This document shows, piece after piece, positions 56,400-64,000 of a stretch of DNA of 64,000 nt; within the stretch, counting starts at the first letter, position 1; each line of letters begins with the position of its first letter. Where the stretch lies: NCBI RefSeq assembly GCF_000017405.1, contig NC_009667.1:868001-932000 (forward strand). Direction: 5' to 3'. Source of the DNA: Brucella anthropi ATCC 49188. GTDB taxonomy: Bacteria; Pseudomonadota; Alphaproteobacteria; Rhizobiales; Rhizobiaceae. A program made the translations under genes and the position numbers. A model generated the notes under the pieces. It did not search any database, had not been told where the DNA came from, and saw only the letters and a program-made list of their open reading frames with translations.

Positions 56400-58673
56400 A
56401 TGACAAATCTGACTTCCGTTCTCACGGTTCGGCTGATTGACGCCGTTGCCGGTCCCGCCCGCGCGGCGGCGAACTCAATTCGGGGTATCGGCAACGCCGT
56501 TGACAGTACGAACGCTCGCCGCCTCGCCATTGGCGGGGCGGTTAGCACGATGGTTTCCGACGTCGGCAAGCAAACTCAAATCCTCAAGCGCAACCTTCAC
56601 AGCATGACTACCGGGCTTTCAATGCCCGCTGGTTTCCTGACCTTCTTTGGCGCACGCGCCGTTTATGACTTTGAAAAGACGTCGAACGCTCTGCAAGCCG
56701 TGACCGACCTCACGGATGAACAGCGCAAGACGATCCAGAACTACGCAAAGGAACTCAACGAGCTTTTCCCGGCCACGAATTCCGAAATCATGAAGGGCGC
56801 TTACGAACTCGGCCGAGCCGGGTTCAAGTATGACCAGATCATGGGTTCCATGAAGGGAATGCTCAATCTTGCGCTGGCTGGCGACATTGCGATCAAGGAA
56901 AGCTCCGATATCGCAACGAACATCCTGACCGCGATGCGCTTGCCGATGAAGACAGTCGAGCAAGCGTCGGACAGCCTGACCCGCGTCAATGACGCCCTTG
57001 CCTACTCCGCGTCCAACTCGAACACTGACGTCCGAATGATGGGCGAAACGTTCAAGTACGTCGGCCCGATGGCCGCCGCTGCGGGAATGTCGATCGAACA
57101 AGTTGCGGCCGCTTCGATGGTCATGGCACGGAACGGCATCCGCGCGAGCGAGGCGGGCGTCGCAATGCGATCCGCGCTCGTCCGCATGGTCCGGCCGACT
57201 AAGCCAATGATGCAAGCTCTAAGCCGCCTCAACGTGGATATTGATAAGTTCGTTAAGGGCGGCCGACAGATCAGCGCGCAAGACGTTGTTTCCTCGCTTG
57301 CAATCGACGGCATTGATGCAAGCTCGTTCACCAAACAGATTGAGCAGGTTCTCAACGACCCGAGCCTCAACCAGTCCTTGAGCAAGCTATCGGCCAAACT
57401 TGCCGAAGTCATCGGCGGCGACGGCTCGGCCGTCGACAAGTCGAAACTCGCCGAAACTATTACGGACGTGCTCACGGCAGCTGGTTCGGAAGTGGACTTC
57501 TTCGGCTTCATTCGTGCCTTGCGCGAAAAGGGTGCCGACCTCGGCGACATTGCTCGCATCTTCGACGCCCGACAGGGTTCGCGTCTGATTACACTTCTCG
57601 CTGGCGACCTTGATAAGGCTCTGTCCGACGTCGAGAAGAATGCAAAGGGCGCAACCGACCGCATGGCAAAAACGATGATGAAAGGCATCGTCGGAGATTG
57701 GGCGGAATTCGAAGCTTCGGTCGAAAATCTTTTTGTCTCGATCGCGGAAAGCGGCGTCCTGAAAACAGCGTCCGAAGCATTCAAGCTTGGCGCTGACGGC
57801 TTGAAATCGTTAGCGCAATCGAACCCGAAGCTCCTCGAATTCGGAACTTATGCACTCATGATTGCTGGCGTCCTCGGACCGATTGTTCTTGTTGGTGGTG
57901 GAGTTCTTTCGTTTTTCCTGTCGCTCCTTGGGCTTTTGAAATCTGTTGCTGCCGTCGGACGGGGCGCGCTTGGTGTTGCCGGTGCTACGATGGGTATCTC
58001 CGGGGCCGCTGGCGCTACCGGAGCAGGAGCGGCCGCCGCAGGCGCGGCGGCGGGGGCTGGCGCTGCATCGAAGGGAAGCTCGCTTCTTGGCAAAGCTGCC
58101 AAGGGTGCCGGCATCATCGGCACGGCTTGGACGATCAAGGAAGTGCTCGACGCCGTCGACCCCGAAGGCAACTTATGGGGTCTTACGAGCGGCATTGACG
58201 CGTGGATCGAAAGCAAAACCGGCATCAATCCGTCAAAGGTCGGCAGAAGTCAGCGGGTCGGGCCGGAGGCAACTCCCGAGGAAGGCCGGGCGCATGACAT
58301 TTCTGAATGGCAGGCACGCCAAGCGGAGATTGATGCCCGACTTGCGCAGATCGAGAAAAACACCCACCCGGCCATGCGCGACATGCCAAACATCGAGCGA
58401 GACAATTTGCAGACCGAGCGATCAATGCTCGATCAGCAAATCAACGCAGCAATACCCCAGGCACAGCCTGCCGAAGCTGCGGCGGCCGCTAAACAAACGA
58501 TGGATGGATACAACGCCGCACTGTCGACCGAACTCTCGGCCGCAGAGCAGCAAATTGACGCGTTCATGGCACGCATCAAACAGAAGATGGCAACGACCCT
58601 TAGCCCGGTCATTTCACCGCGTCTTGATACTTCGTCAATCTCCGGGCTGCACGCTGATATAGGAGTTGAATAA
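56400..58673 (+). CDS. Phage tail tape measure protein
   Basis: A 757-aa tape measure protein; its length sets tail length. It begins MTNLTSVLTVRLIDAV, has the TMP domain (about 75-300, with NALQAVTDLTDEQRK and AGMSIEQVAAASMVMARNG), hydrophobic membrane-like segments near 480-560 (VLGPIVLVGGGVLSFFLSLL, then Gly/Ala-rich) and a helical tail. The order TMP then gpU matches P2-like phages. The stop overlaps the gpU start by 1 bp. Confidence 0.88.
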   Translation: MTNLTSVLTVRLIDAVAGPARAAANSIRGIGNAVDSTNARRLAIGGAVSTMVSDVGKQTQILKRNLHSMTTGLSMPAGFLTFFGARAVYDFEKTSNALQAVTDLTDEQRKTIQNYAKELNELFPATNSEIMKGAYELGRAGFKYDQIMGSMKGMLNLALAGDIAIKESSDIATNILTAMRLPMKTVEQASDSLTRVNDALAYSASNSNTDVRMMGETFKYVGPMAAAAGMSIEQVAAASMVMARNGIRASEAGVAMRSALVRMVRPTKPMMQALSRLNVDIDKFVKGGRQISAQDVVSSLAIDGIDASSFTKQIEQVLNDPSLNQSLSKLSAKLAEVIGGDGSAVDKSKLAETITDVLTAAGSEVDFFGFIRALREKGADLGDIARIFDARQGSRLITLLAGDLDKALSDVEKNAKGATDRMAKTMMKGIVGDWAEFEASVENLFVSIAESGVLKTASEAFKLGADGLKSLAQSNPKLLEFGTYALMIAGVLGPIVLVGGGVLSFFLSLLGLLKSVAAVGRGALGVAGATMGISGAAGATGAGAAAAGAAAGAGAASKGSSLLGKAAKGAGIIGTAWTIKEVLDAVDPEGNLWGLTSGIDAWIESKTGINPSKVGRSQRVGPEATPEEGRAHDISEWQARQAEIDARLAQIEKNTHPAMRDMPNIERDNLQTERSMLDQQINAAIPQAQPAEAAAAAKQTMDGYNAALSTELSAAEQQIDAFMARIKQKMATTLSPVISPRLDTSSISGLHADIGVE

Positions 58674-58873
58674 TGCTTTTCCTTCTCGGCGCTCTGTCAT
58701 TTGAGATTTGGCCGCTCAACCCAACTGGCACCGATAGCGATAGCGGCGGTGACTATGTCGAGAAGCCAGTCATGGGCCGACGGCCGCCACTGGAATTTGT
58801 CGGCGAAGCTACAGAGAGCTTTTCATTCTCGGCCGTGCTATTCGCCGAAAAGCGGCCGTACATGCGGGATTGA
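58673..58873 (+). pseudogene. Truncated gpU-like tail protein gene
   Basis: 66 codons beginning MLFLLGALSFEIWPLNPTGT, with EKPVMGRRPPLEFVGE, typical of the N-terminus of P2 gpU-type tail proteins, which are about twice this long. The reading frame stops after EKRPYMRD and no continuation is found in other frames before the next minus-strand gene. The tail operon is therefore broken here. Confidence 0.75.
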
Positions 58874-58893
58874 AAAGGCAATTGTATTCGATG

Positions 58894-59520
58894 CTATTGC
58901 TCTTGAGGCTCATCTTTCGGCAGCAGAGACGCAGCAAGGCGTGCGTTTCGCTGACGTTCTGCGTCTAGCTGTTCCTGCGCCCACTTTGCCCGCCGTACAA
59001 ATCGTTCTTCCATTTCCCCAATGTCAGGCTGGCTCAAGAGGAGGCCGTGACGAGTGCGGATTTCGGTAGCGAGTTTCAGCGCACGTGATCCGAGCTTCTC
59101 CACTGACAAGGCGACATATTCCACTAGATCGTCCTCTACGTGGTAAAGGGCATCGGAAAGAGATTTCTGCTCTGCGTCACGATCAGCCCATAGGTTGTAG
59201 TAACGACCTACCATGTTCTGATCCAGCGAGCGCCAGCCGTCGATATCATCGGGCGTCTGACTGATACTGGGTAATGTGGCGCTCCAATCCGGGAACTGCT
59301 GATCGGGATGGTGCTCTGCGAATTCGTTTTCGCGATCAAGCTCAATGCATTGACGCGCGAACGCTTCGAGGTTGATCGCAAGCTGCAAGGCTAAAAAGTC
59401 AGCCTTGCTCTTCTTCGACCTTTCGTCTGCTGCAATTGAGGCGAGCCACTGCACAACGGCTGTGCCGATGCCTGCGCCTACAACAATTTTGACCAAATCT
59501 AACCAGTCGCTTCCTGTCAC
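58894..59520 (-). CDS. Membrane-anchored hypothetical protein
   Basis: A 208-aa protein with one N-terminal hydrophobic segment (LVKIVVGAGIGTAVVQWLASIA, given here as residues about 9-30) and a long helical cytoplasmic part rich in Glu, Asp and Arg. I do not recognise the family in detail. It is oriented against the tail genes and sits at the break point, so it is cargo and not part of the tail module. Confidence 0.6.
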   Translation of the reverse strand: MTGSDWLDLVKIVVGAGIGTAVVQWLASIAADERSKKSKADFLALQLAINLEAFARQCIELDRENEFAEHHPDQQFPDWSATLPSISQTPDDIDGWRSLDQNMVGRYYNLWADRDAEQKSLSDALYHVEDDLVEYVALSVEKLGSRALKLATEIRTRHGLLLSQPDIGEMEERFVRRAKWAQEQLDAERQRNARLAASLLPKDEPQEQ

Positions 59521-59613
59521 TTTTTGCCCCTCAAATGCGGTAAGAACATAGGCAGAGACCTAGAGAATTGACAACAACTGTTTCGCCTGGCCACCTGCAA
59601 CCGGACATATCGC

Positions 59614-59648
59614 CGGACAGCCGGACATGCAAAATGTCCGGCTGTCCG
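59614..59648. promoter_or_regulatory. 15-bp perfect palindrome in a divergent gap
   Basis: CGGACAGCCGGACAT (59614-59628) pairs fully with ATGTCCGGCTGTCCG (59634-59648) around GCAAA. A further CCGGACAT precedes at 59601-59608. It lies between divergent starts at 59520 and 59751. It could be an operator for both genes or a terminator remnant; a clean T-tract is missing. Confidence 0.6.
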
Positions 59649-59750
59649 TTTCGTCTTCATAAAACTGGTGAATATTGTCAAAAGCGGTATTGCGACGCCA
59701 CGCAATGAAGGGTTGAACTGGTTCATTGTCGCAAGTTGTGGGAGGCTGGC

Positions 59751-60575
59751 ATGGCGGGGAACAAGGAAAAAATCCTGATACTGTGCAAGACGTATCCTTC
59801 TCCGAGTGGAAAGCACTCGGAGACGTCCTGTGTCGCCGGAATTAGGCCAAATGGGAAGTTCATCAGGCTTTATCCAATCCCGTTTCGCCTAATCAATCCG
59901 CAACAACAGTTCAAAAAATGGCAATGGGTGAATGTGCATTATGTGAAAGCACGCAAGGACCATCGTCCGGAAAGTCACTCTGTGGTAATCGATGCAATCG
60001 AATGCATCGGCAACCCACTTTCCTATGACAATAATTGGGAGGCTCGACGAGAGGCGATCAAGGACGGTATAAGTTTCTCAGATTTCGAAACTTTGGAGAA
60101 TAACCGCAAGCTTAACGGCGACACATTAGCGCTTTTAAAGCCAACCAAAATCAAGTCACTGGATATCCGTAAGGTAAAAGACCCAGATTGGACGAAAGAA
60201 GAGTTGGACAAGCTTCTTGGCTATCAAAAGCAGGCAGGTTTATTTGATGATGAACCGAAAGACATAAAGCTTTTACGAAAACTTCCTTTTGATTTTTATT
60301 ATACATACATTTGTGAAGTCGATGGTGAAGAACGTGAATACACTCACAAAATTGTTGATTGGGAAGCTGGCGCGTTATTTTGGCGTTGCATAAACGACTA
60401 TGGCGATAATTGGGAAAAGCCATTTCGGAACAAGCTCGAAACAGAATTGCCTAATAAGGAAATAATGTTCTTGATGGGAACTATCCATCGTTTCCCGGAC
60501 ACGTGGTTGATAATCAGCCTTATCTATCCACCGAAGAAACAGCCCATTCCGAAAACGCCAGACTTATTCGCTTAG
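59751..60575 (+). CDS. Uncharacterised protein paired with DUF488
   Basis: A 274-aa protein (MAGNKEKILILCKTYPSPS) with a GGGAGG site before the ATG. It has the segments CVAGIRPNGKFIRLYPIPFR (about 27-46) and TYICEVDGEEREYTHKIVDWE (about 180-200, cited as TYICEVDGE and THKIVDWE). No family name comes to mind. It ends 1 bp from the stop of a convergent DUF488 gene, which suggests the two travel together. Low GC for the region. Confidence 0.6.
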   Translation: MAGNKEKILILCKTYPSPSGKHSETSCVAGIRPNGKFIRLYPIPFRLINPQQQFKKWQWVNVHYVKARKDHRPESHSVVIDAIECIGNPLSYDNNWEARREAIKDGISFSDFETLENNRKLNGDTLALLKPTKIKSLDIRKVKDPDWTKEELDKLLGYQKQAGLFDDEPKDIKLLRKLPFDFYYTYICEVDGEEREYTHKIVDWEAGALFWRCINDYGDNWEKPFRNKLETELPNKEIMFLMGTIHRFPDTWLIISLIYPPKKQPIPKTPDLFA

Positions 60576-60576
60576 T

Positions 60577-61080
60577 TTATTCGGCGGCTTCCAGTCGCGA
60601 TGAAGGAAGGTGGACGAGATTGCGCTCGTATTTTTTTGGGTCATCGCCATAAAGATCAAAAGACGAGACACCGTATTTAACGAGCTTTTCGGCGATGATG
60701 GTGCGATGGCATGTCTTTGGATCGCGTTCAAAGCATAGCATGCAGGTAACTTTTTTGGATGCTGTCAGGGACAGTTCCTGCACCTTCTCTTTGGCTGCCT
60801 CTGTTTCGATATGGGCTGTATATATTTTGCGGAATTCGTCAAATCGACCAGCCCGGGCAGCATCTCTGCCCGGCTTCGGGTCACCTAACGCCTGATACGA
60901 ATGATACTCGATACCGGCTTCGGTAAGTCGATCCTTGAGTGCGTTTTTCGAGAAGCCTTTCTTCCGTGAGAGCGGCAACGCTCTGACGTCCGCAAGCACC
61001 TGTACACCGATGATCTGAAGCGTGCGCACAAACCTGTCGATATCTGTGCCTTCGTAACCGATAGTGTAGATGGTGCTCAT
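60577..61080 (-). CDS. DUF488 family protein
   Basis: A 167-aa protein starting MSTIYTIGYEG, with DVRALPLSRKKGFSK (about 28-42), YHSYQALGDPK (about 57-67) and the signature MLCFERDPKTCHR (about 112-124). DUF488 proteins are widespread, often in accessory islands, and their function is not settled. It converges with the 274-aa gene and lies 140 bp from an AlpA-like gene. Confidence 0.82.
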   Translation of the reverse strand: MSTIYTIGYEGTDIDRFVRTLQIIGVQVLADVRALPLSRKKGFSKNALKDRLTEAGIEYHSYQALGDPKPGRDAARAGRFDEFRKIYTAHIETEAAKEKVQELSLTASKKVTCMLCFERDPKTCHRTIIAEKLVKYGVSSFDLYGDDPKKYERNLVHLPSSRLEAAE

Positions 61081-61220
61081 GAGAGGTATTCCTTTTCCGC
61101 CAACACACCACAGTGTGGTTAACATACCCTTATACGCTCTGACGTAAACGGCAATCCGTTAACTTTTTATGCTTTCACGCTGTTGCCAAATTTCATCAGG
61201 TGGCATTTACGGAGTTTGAG

Positions 61221-61448
61221 ATGAAGACACCTAGTTTTGTGCCGCGAGGCCTCTCACGCACAAATGCAGCTTTTTACCTTGGCGTGGGAACATCAAAATT
61301 CGATGAAATGGTGAAAGATGGGCGCATGCCAGCGCCCAAGATGATAGATAGCCGAGTGATTTGGGATCGATGGGAAATCGATTTGGCGTTTGATGAACTG
61401 CCGTATCGCGAAATTCAGGTTTCAACGAACCCTTGGGACGACTTTTAA
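61221..61448 (+). CDS. AlpA-like small DNA-binding protein
   Basis: A 75-aa protein (MKTPSFVPRGLSRTNAAFYL) with an AlpA/excisionase-type winged helix: RTNAAFYLGVGTSKFDEMV, DGRMPAPKMIDSRVIWDR. Such proteins regulate integrase genes or excision of islands. It is separated from the integrase by 9 kb, so it may belong to a second, older element. Confidence 0.7.
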   Translation: MKTPSFVPRGLSRTNAAFYLGVGTSKFDEMVKDGRMPAPKMIDSRVIWDRWEIDLAFDELPYREIQVSTNPWDDF

Positions 61449-61457
61449 CCGGCTATT

Positions 61458-61835
61458 TCAGGCCAATTCGTCAATTGTAACCTTGAGCGCTTCTGCAATC
61501 TTCTTCATCGCGTCGAGAGAGCCTTCACGCAAGCCCTTTTCAATCTGCGACAAGTAGGCAGCGCTGATACCGGCAGCATCGGCGAGCGCCTTCGCGCTCA
61601 TGCCACGATAATCACGCCAGACCTTGATTTTGTTCTCGCCGTCAATCATGCGATTGACGAACTCGGCCGAGATCAATTCTTCATCACCGGCAGCCAACTT
61701 TTCGCGGAAGGTGCGGGCGGCGGCAATATCTTCGCGATCCTCGAAAGCTTCAAGCAGCTTGTCATAATCGGCCTTGGCGAGCACTGCCATTTCCTCTCCC
61801 TGCGGTGTTGTGATGAACTGGACATGCATTTTCAT
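61458..61835 (-). CDS. XRE-family regulator, antitoxin-like
   Basis: A 125-aa protein with an N-terminal part like Phd/DUF antitoxins (QFITTPQGEEMAVLAKADYD, about 5-24) and a C-terminal HTH (YRGMSAKALADAAGISAAYL...GLREGSLD, about 76-110). This layout is common in antitoxins of HigA type and in solitary regulators. No toxin gene is visible next to it. Confidence 0.75.
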   Translation of the reverse strand: MKMHVQFITTPQGEEMAVLAKADYDKLLEAFEDREDIAAARTFREKLAAGDEELISAEFVNRMIDGENKIKVWRDYRGMSAKALADAAGISAAYLSQIEKGLREGSLDAMKKIAEALKVTIDELA

Positions 61836-61888
61836 GATAGTCTGACCGGGCTGCCGTTGTTGCGCGAAGTCATCTCATGAGGCCCATC

Positions 61889-62107
61889 ATGACAGAAAAA
61901 GCTCCTCTTGATCCACGATTTTTGAAGCTGGTCAGCGCGATCGCAAAAGCCGACGCCATCGAAGATCACGAGCGGTGGCTAAAGGGGCTGCCGCCGCTTA
62001 AGGCGGACGCCCCATTGCCAGCCAAGAGGGCAAGCCGAAAAGACGACGACACCAAAGTCACCGCGCGGTGGCATTCCGTCACCAAAGGCGACAAGAGCCG
62101 ATCTTAA
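61889..62107 (+). CDS. Small hypothetical protein
   Basis: A 72-aa basic protein (MTEKAPLDPRFLKLVSAIAK) with a helical first half and a Lys/Arg/Asp-rich tail. It ends directly against the stop of the convergent HTH gene. No function can be given. Confidence 0.45.
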   Translation: MTEKAPLDPRFLKLVSAIAKADAIEDHERWLKGLPPLKADAPLPAKRASRKDDDTKVTARWHSVTKGDKSRS

Positions 62108-62359
62108 TCAGCGTGCCTGCAATCGAACGCCCGGGCCGCCGATTGAGGTTTCGCCGTCATCGATAAAAACCGCACCATTTGCCTTTAGTGCGTCAGTCAC
62201 TGCGTCCAAAGTATCGGTTCTTACGCGAACTCGATCAGTTCCAGCCGCTTCCATATTGCGTATAGTATTGGTGCTAACGCCAGCTTTTTCGGCCAACGCC
62301 ACCTGTTCCAAGCCGAGTAGTGAGCGTGCCGCTCTTATCTGGTTTCCCGTAATAGCCAT
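62108..62359 (-). CDS. Small XRE-type HTH regulator
   Basis: An 83-aa protein (MAITGNQIRAARSLLGLEQV). A full HTH spans about 5-60: LGLEQVALAEKAGVSTNTIRN and later LDAVTDALKANGAVF, a pattern typical of prophage Cro/CI-like regulators. It diverges from the next small gene and could control the divergent gap at 62360-62477. Confidence 0.8.
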   Translation of the reverse strand: MAITGNQIRAARSLLGLEQVALAEKAGVSTNTIRNMEAAGTDRVRVRTDTLDAVTDALKANGAVFIDDGETSIGGPGVRLQAR

Positions 62360-62477
62360 TTTGTATCATCCATATTTTTTTGGGTACGATACCCAAAAAC
62401 GTATTGACCGCAATTAAATTCATTGTTTATGGTGAAAAAACCTATAAAAATAGTTACTATACCCAAAAAGGAATACC

Positions 62478-62690
62478 ATGATAGTTCATCAACTTCCGTC
62501 GCAGCACACTCGTGACAGCATTCATGCTTTCATCGCCCGCCAAATGGCTGACGTACTTTTAGAGAACCGTGCTGATCTCGGAGATATCGACGCTTGCCGT
62601 CGGCAACTGGTGTGGGCGAACTTCGGCCATCCGGCGATTGACAAACTTCTAACAAGGGCAAGGGAATTGGCGAAGTTGCACGGGATTTGA
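62478..62690 (+). CDS. Small hypothetical protein
   Basis: A 70-aa helical protein (MIVHQLPSQHTRDSIHAFIA) with no known motif. It diverges from the HTH gene across an AT-rich gap and lies 119 bp before the DprA-like gene. Confidence 0.45.
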   Translation: MIVHQLPSQHTRDSIHAFIARQMADVLLENRADLGDIDACRRQLVWANFGHPAIDKLLTRARELAKLHGI

Positions 62691-62809
62691 GCCCTTTGCC
62701 TTATTTGCTATTTTCTGAGTTTCATGCTTCACAAAAAAAGTGTCAATCGCTTGTTTTGAAACTTGCGGAGAAATCTAAACTAATAATTATAGGAGGCAGG
62801 AGCGAAGCT

Positions 62810-63727
62810 ATGAGTATGTCCTTGCTACGTCAGCACGACGGCCCCGCCTTATCACCGATATCGCCTAAGCATGAGCTTGGAGCGTACGAGGCCATGTGGC
62901 TTGAACAGAGTGCTAGCTTTAGATCAATTGCGACGCGTTTTGCCGCGGACCCGACAGCAATGCCTTCGGATTTTGTTTCACCAAAGATCGCCGAACAATG
63001 CGCGGATGAAGTGTTCAAGCGTCTTAAGCAAAAAGGCGTTCATCACTTCGGTGTACGTATACACCACGCAGGAGATTATCCTCAAAAATTACGCGATGCC
63101 CGTCACCCCGTCGAAATGTTGTACTTTCAGGGGACATGGGAACTAACGGAAACACCGTCAGTTGCCATAGTTGGAAGTCGTAAAGCGTCTGATGACGGAA
63201 AGAAGCGGGCTCGTCAGCTAGCGCAGGGATTAGTCGCAGGACGGAGCGGTACGGGAAGCGACGGATACACAGTTGTTTCCGGTCTGGCTGCTGGTATTGA
63301 CCGTGAAGCCCACGAAGCAGCGATAGCAATTGGCGGGCGGACAATCGCAGTGATTGGCACCCCATTGGGAGATTTCTATCCCAAGGAGAACAAGGCGCTC
63401 CAAGAAAAAATTGCTAAGGACTATCTCTTAATATCGCAGGTGCCTGTTCTTCGTTACGCACGTCAGGCCGTTCCTCAAAATCGCTTATTCTTTCCCGAAC
63501 GGAACGTTACAATGAGTGCGTTGACTGAGGCGACAATTATCGTAGAGGCAGGAGAGACATCCGGAACGTTAACTCAAGCTCGTGCGGCCATACATCAAGG
63601 TCGAAAGCTATTTATTTTGAACTCTTGCTTTGAGCGTTCGGATATCACGTGGCCTGCGTATTACGAAAAGCAGGGCGCAATTCGAGTTAGAAATATCGAC
63701 GACATTTGGAATAACCTTGGCCAATAA
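62810..63727 (+). CDS. DprA/Smf-like Rossmann protein of a mobile element
   Basis: A 305-aa protein; ATG 62810 has AGGAG about 9 nt upstream, and longer in-frame sequence is not DprA-like. The DprA Rossmann fold shows VAIVGSRKASDDGKKRARQ (about 118-136), TVVSGLAAGIDREAHEAA (about 160-177), VIGTPLGDFYP (about 183-193), FPERN and EAGETSGTLTQARAA. It lacks the extra domains of housekeeping DprA. The next gene overlaps it and fits the PRTase partner of the proposed DprA-PRTase immune module. Confidence 0.8.
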   Translation: MSMSLLRQHDGPALSPISPKHELGAYEAMWLEQSASFRSIATRFAADPTAMPSDFVSPKIAEQCADEVFKRLKQKGVHHFGVRIHHAGDYPQKLRDARHPVEMLYFQGTWELTETPSVAIVGSRKASDDGKKRARQLAQGLVAGRSGTGSDGYTVVSGLAAGIDREAHEAAIAIGGRTIAVIGTPLGDFYPKENKALQEKIAKDYLLISQVPVLRYARQAVPQNRLFFPERNVTMSALTEATIIVEAGETSGTLTQARAAIHQGRKLFILNSCFERSDITWPAYYEKQGAIRVRNIDDIWNNLGQ

Positions 63728-64000
63728 TATCAAGCTCACCAGAATTGATGATAGCAATATCGGCGATCATTCATACTTGGTCGCTGACGATGAGTGTTAT
63801 TTTCTATTAGAGTACACTTCTGGTAAAGGTTATAGCTATGGTAAAGCAAATAGCCTCATTTCCAATTTAAAGAAGAAACCTAGCCGAAGCAGTGCGGCTG
63901 AACTTCGTTATAAGAGCCGCGCAGTTGACGAATGCGCGATCCATTTTCGCCGATCCATCAATTTAGATTGGCTAGCAGAAGCAACCCTAGTTCCGGTGCC
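63717..64000 (+). CDS. Putative phosphoribosyltransferase-like partner, N-terminal part
   Basis: An open frame of 94 codons reaching the window end. It begins at TTG 63717, overlapping the DprA-like gene by 11 bp, with no in-frame ATG. It contains YFLLEYTSGKGYSYGKANSL (about 28-47), YKSRAVDECAIHFRRSIN and ends at ATLVPV, where ComF-like PRTases continue with the PPSK motif. The catalytic PRPP loop is outside the window, so the assignment is by partner and partial pattern. Confidence 0.55.
   Translation, partial: MANNIKLTRIDDSNIGDHSYLVADDECYFLLEYTSGKGYSYGKANSLISNLKKKPSRSSAAELRYKSRAVDECAIHFRRSINLDWLAEATLVPV

Larger units (their letters stand above)
50803..64000. mobile_element. Integrated element, prophage-derived, left end in window
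   Basis: Bounded on the left by the tRNA-Arg fragment and a tyrosine integrase. It then carries excisionase-like HTH genes, early phage genes, a tail remnant (tape measure and truncated gpU), several small regulators, a DUF488 cassette and a DprA/PRTase-like pair. Head, terminase, portal and lysis genes are absent from the visible part. It extends past the window end. Confidence 0.8.

Noticed and set aside
61458..61835. Complete toxin-antitoxin pair
   Set aside because: No RelE/ParE/HigB-type toxin ORF is adjacent on either side.

Overview
This window looks like the chromosome I origin region of a Brucellaceae alphaproteobacterium, closest in character to the Ochrobactrum/Brucella anthropi group. 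The taxon is inferred from gene content and order (coaA-hisEFAH-DUF2628-hisB, hslVU, DUF1402, Smr-mltA-Tim44-fxsA-secB, dnaQ-coaE-aroE-maf-ppsR, hemE-hemJ-rho, mnmE-mnmG-rsmG-parA-parB-holA) and from GANTC and parS signals; no database was searched.

Region 1 (1-15.8 kb) is core housekeeping, mostly on the minus strand: histidine biosynthesis, the divergent HslVU protease, cell-wall and secretion factors, and the dnaQ-to-ppsR string. Region 2 (15.8-16.26 kb) is a gene-free stretch between ppsR and hemE. It has DnaA-box-like sites, an AT-rich tract and five GANTC (CcrM) sites packed into 39 bp, and gene direction flips here, so it is the likely oriC. Region 3 (16.26-28.8 kb) is plus-strand core: haem genes, rho, the tRNA-modification genes mnmE/mnmG, rsmG, parAB with three good parS sites, and holA.

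Region 4 (28.8-34.9 kb) is mixed. It holds an orphan AT-rich gene whose Shine-Dalgarno sits in a perfect hairpin, an IS6-like transposase scar, a three-part ABC importer split by a repeat-rich intergenic stretch, and a luciferase-like monooxygenase. Region 5 (34.9-47.4 kb) is a catabolic locus: a DUF993 gene diverges from a LacI regulator followed by an oxidoreductase, CoA-transferase, enoyl-CoA hydratase, aldehyde dehydrogenase, two GMC oxidoreductases and an SDR. Two near-identical LacI-type operators lie in the divergent gap. A GFA protein and a second SDR follow.

Region 6 (47.5-50.7 kb) is the most novel-looking part: a 47-codon peptide gene, a terminator-like hairpin, a clavaminate-synthase/TauD-like Fe(II)/2-oxoglutarate oxygenase and a peptidase-less ABC exporter. 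It reads as a small modified-peptide (RiPP-like) locus of no class I recognise.

Region 7 (50.8 kb to the end) is an integrated element that starts at a duplicated 3' half of tRNA-Arg(CCT) with a tyrosine integrase. It carries early phage genes, a DUF6362-like gene fused by apparent deletion to a tape-measure gene and a truncated gpU gene, then cargo: a DUF488 cassette, several small regulators, and at the window edge a DprA-like gene overlapping a gene that fits the PRTase partner of the proposed DprA-PRTase immune pair. The right end of the element is outside the window.
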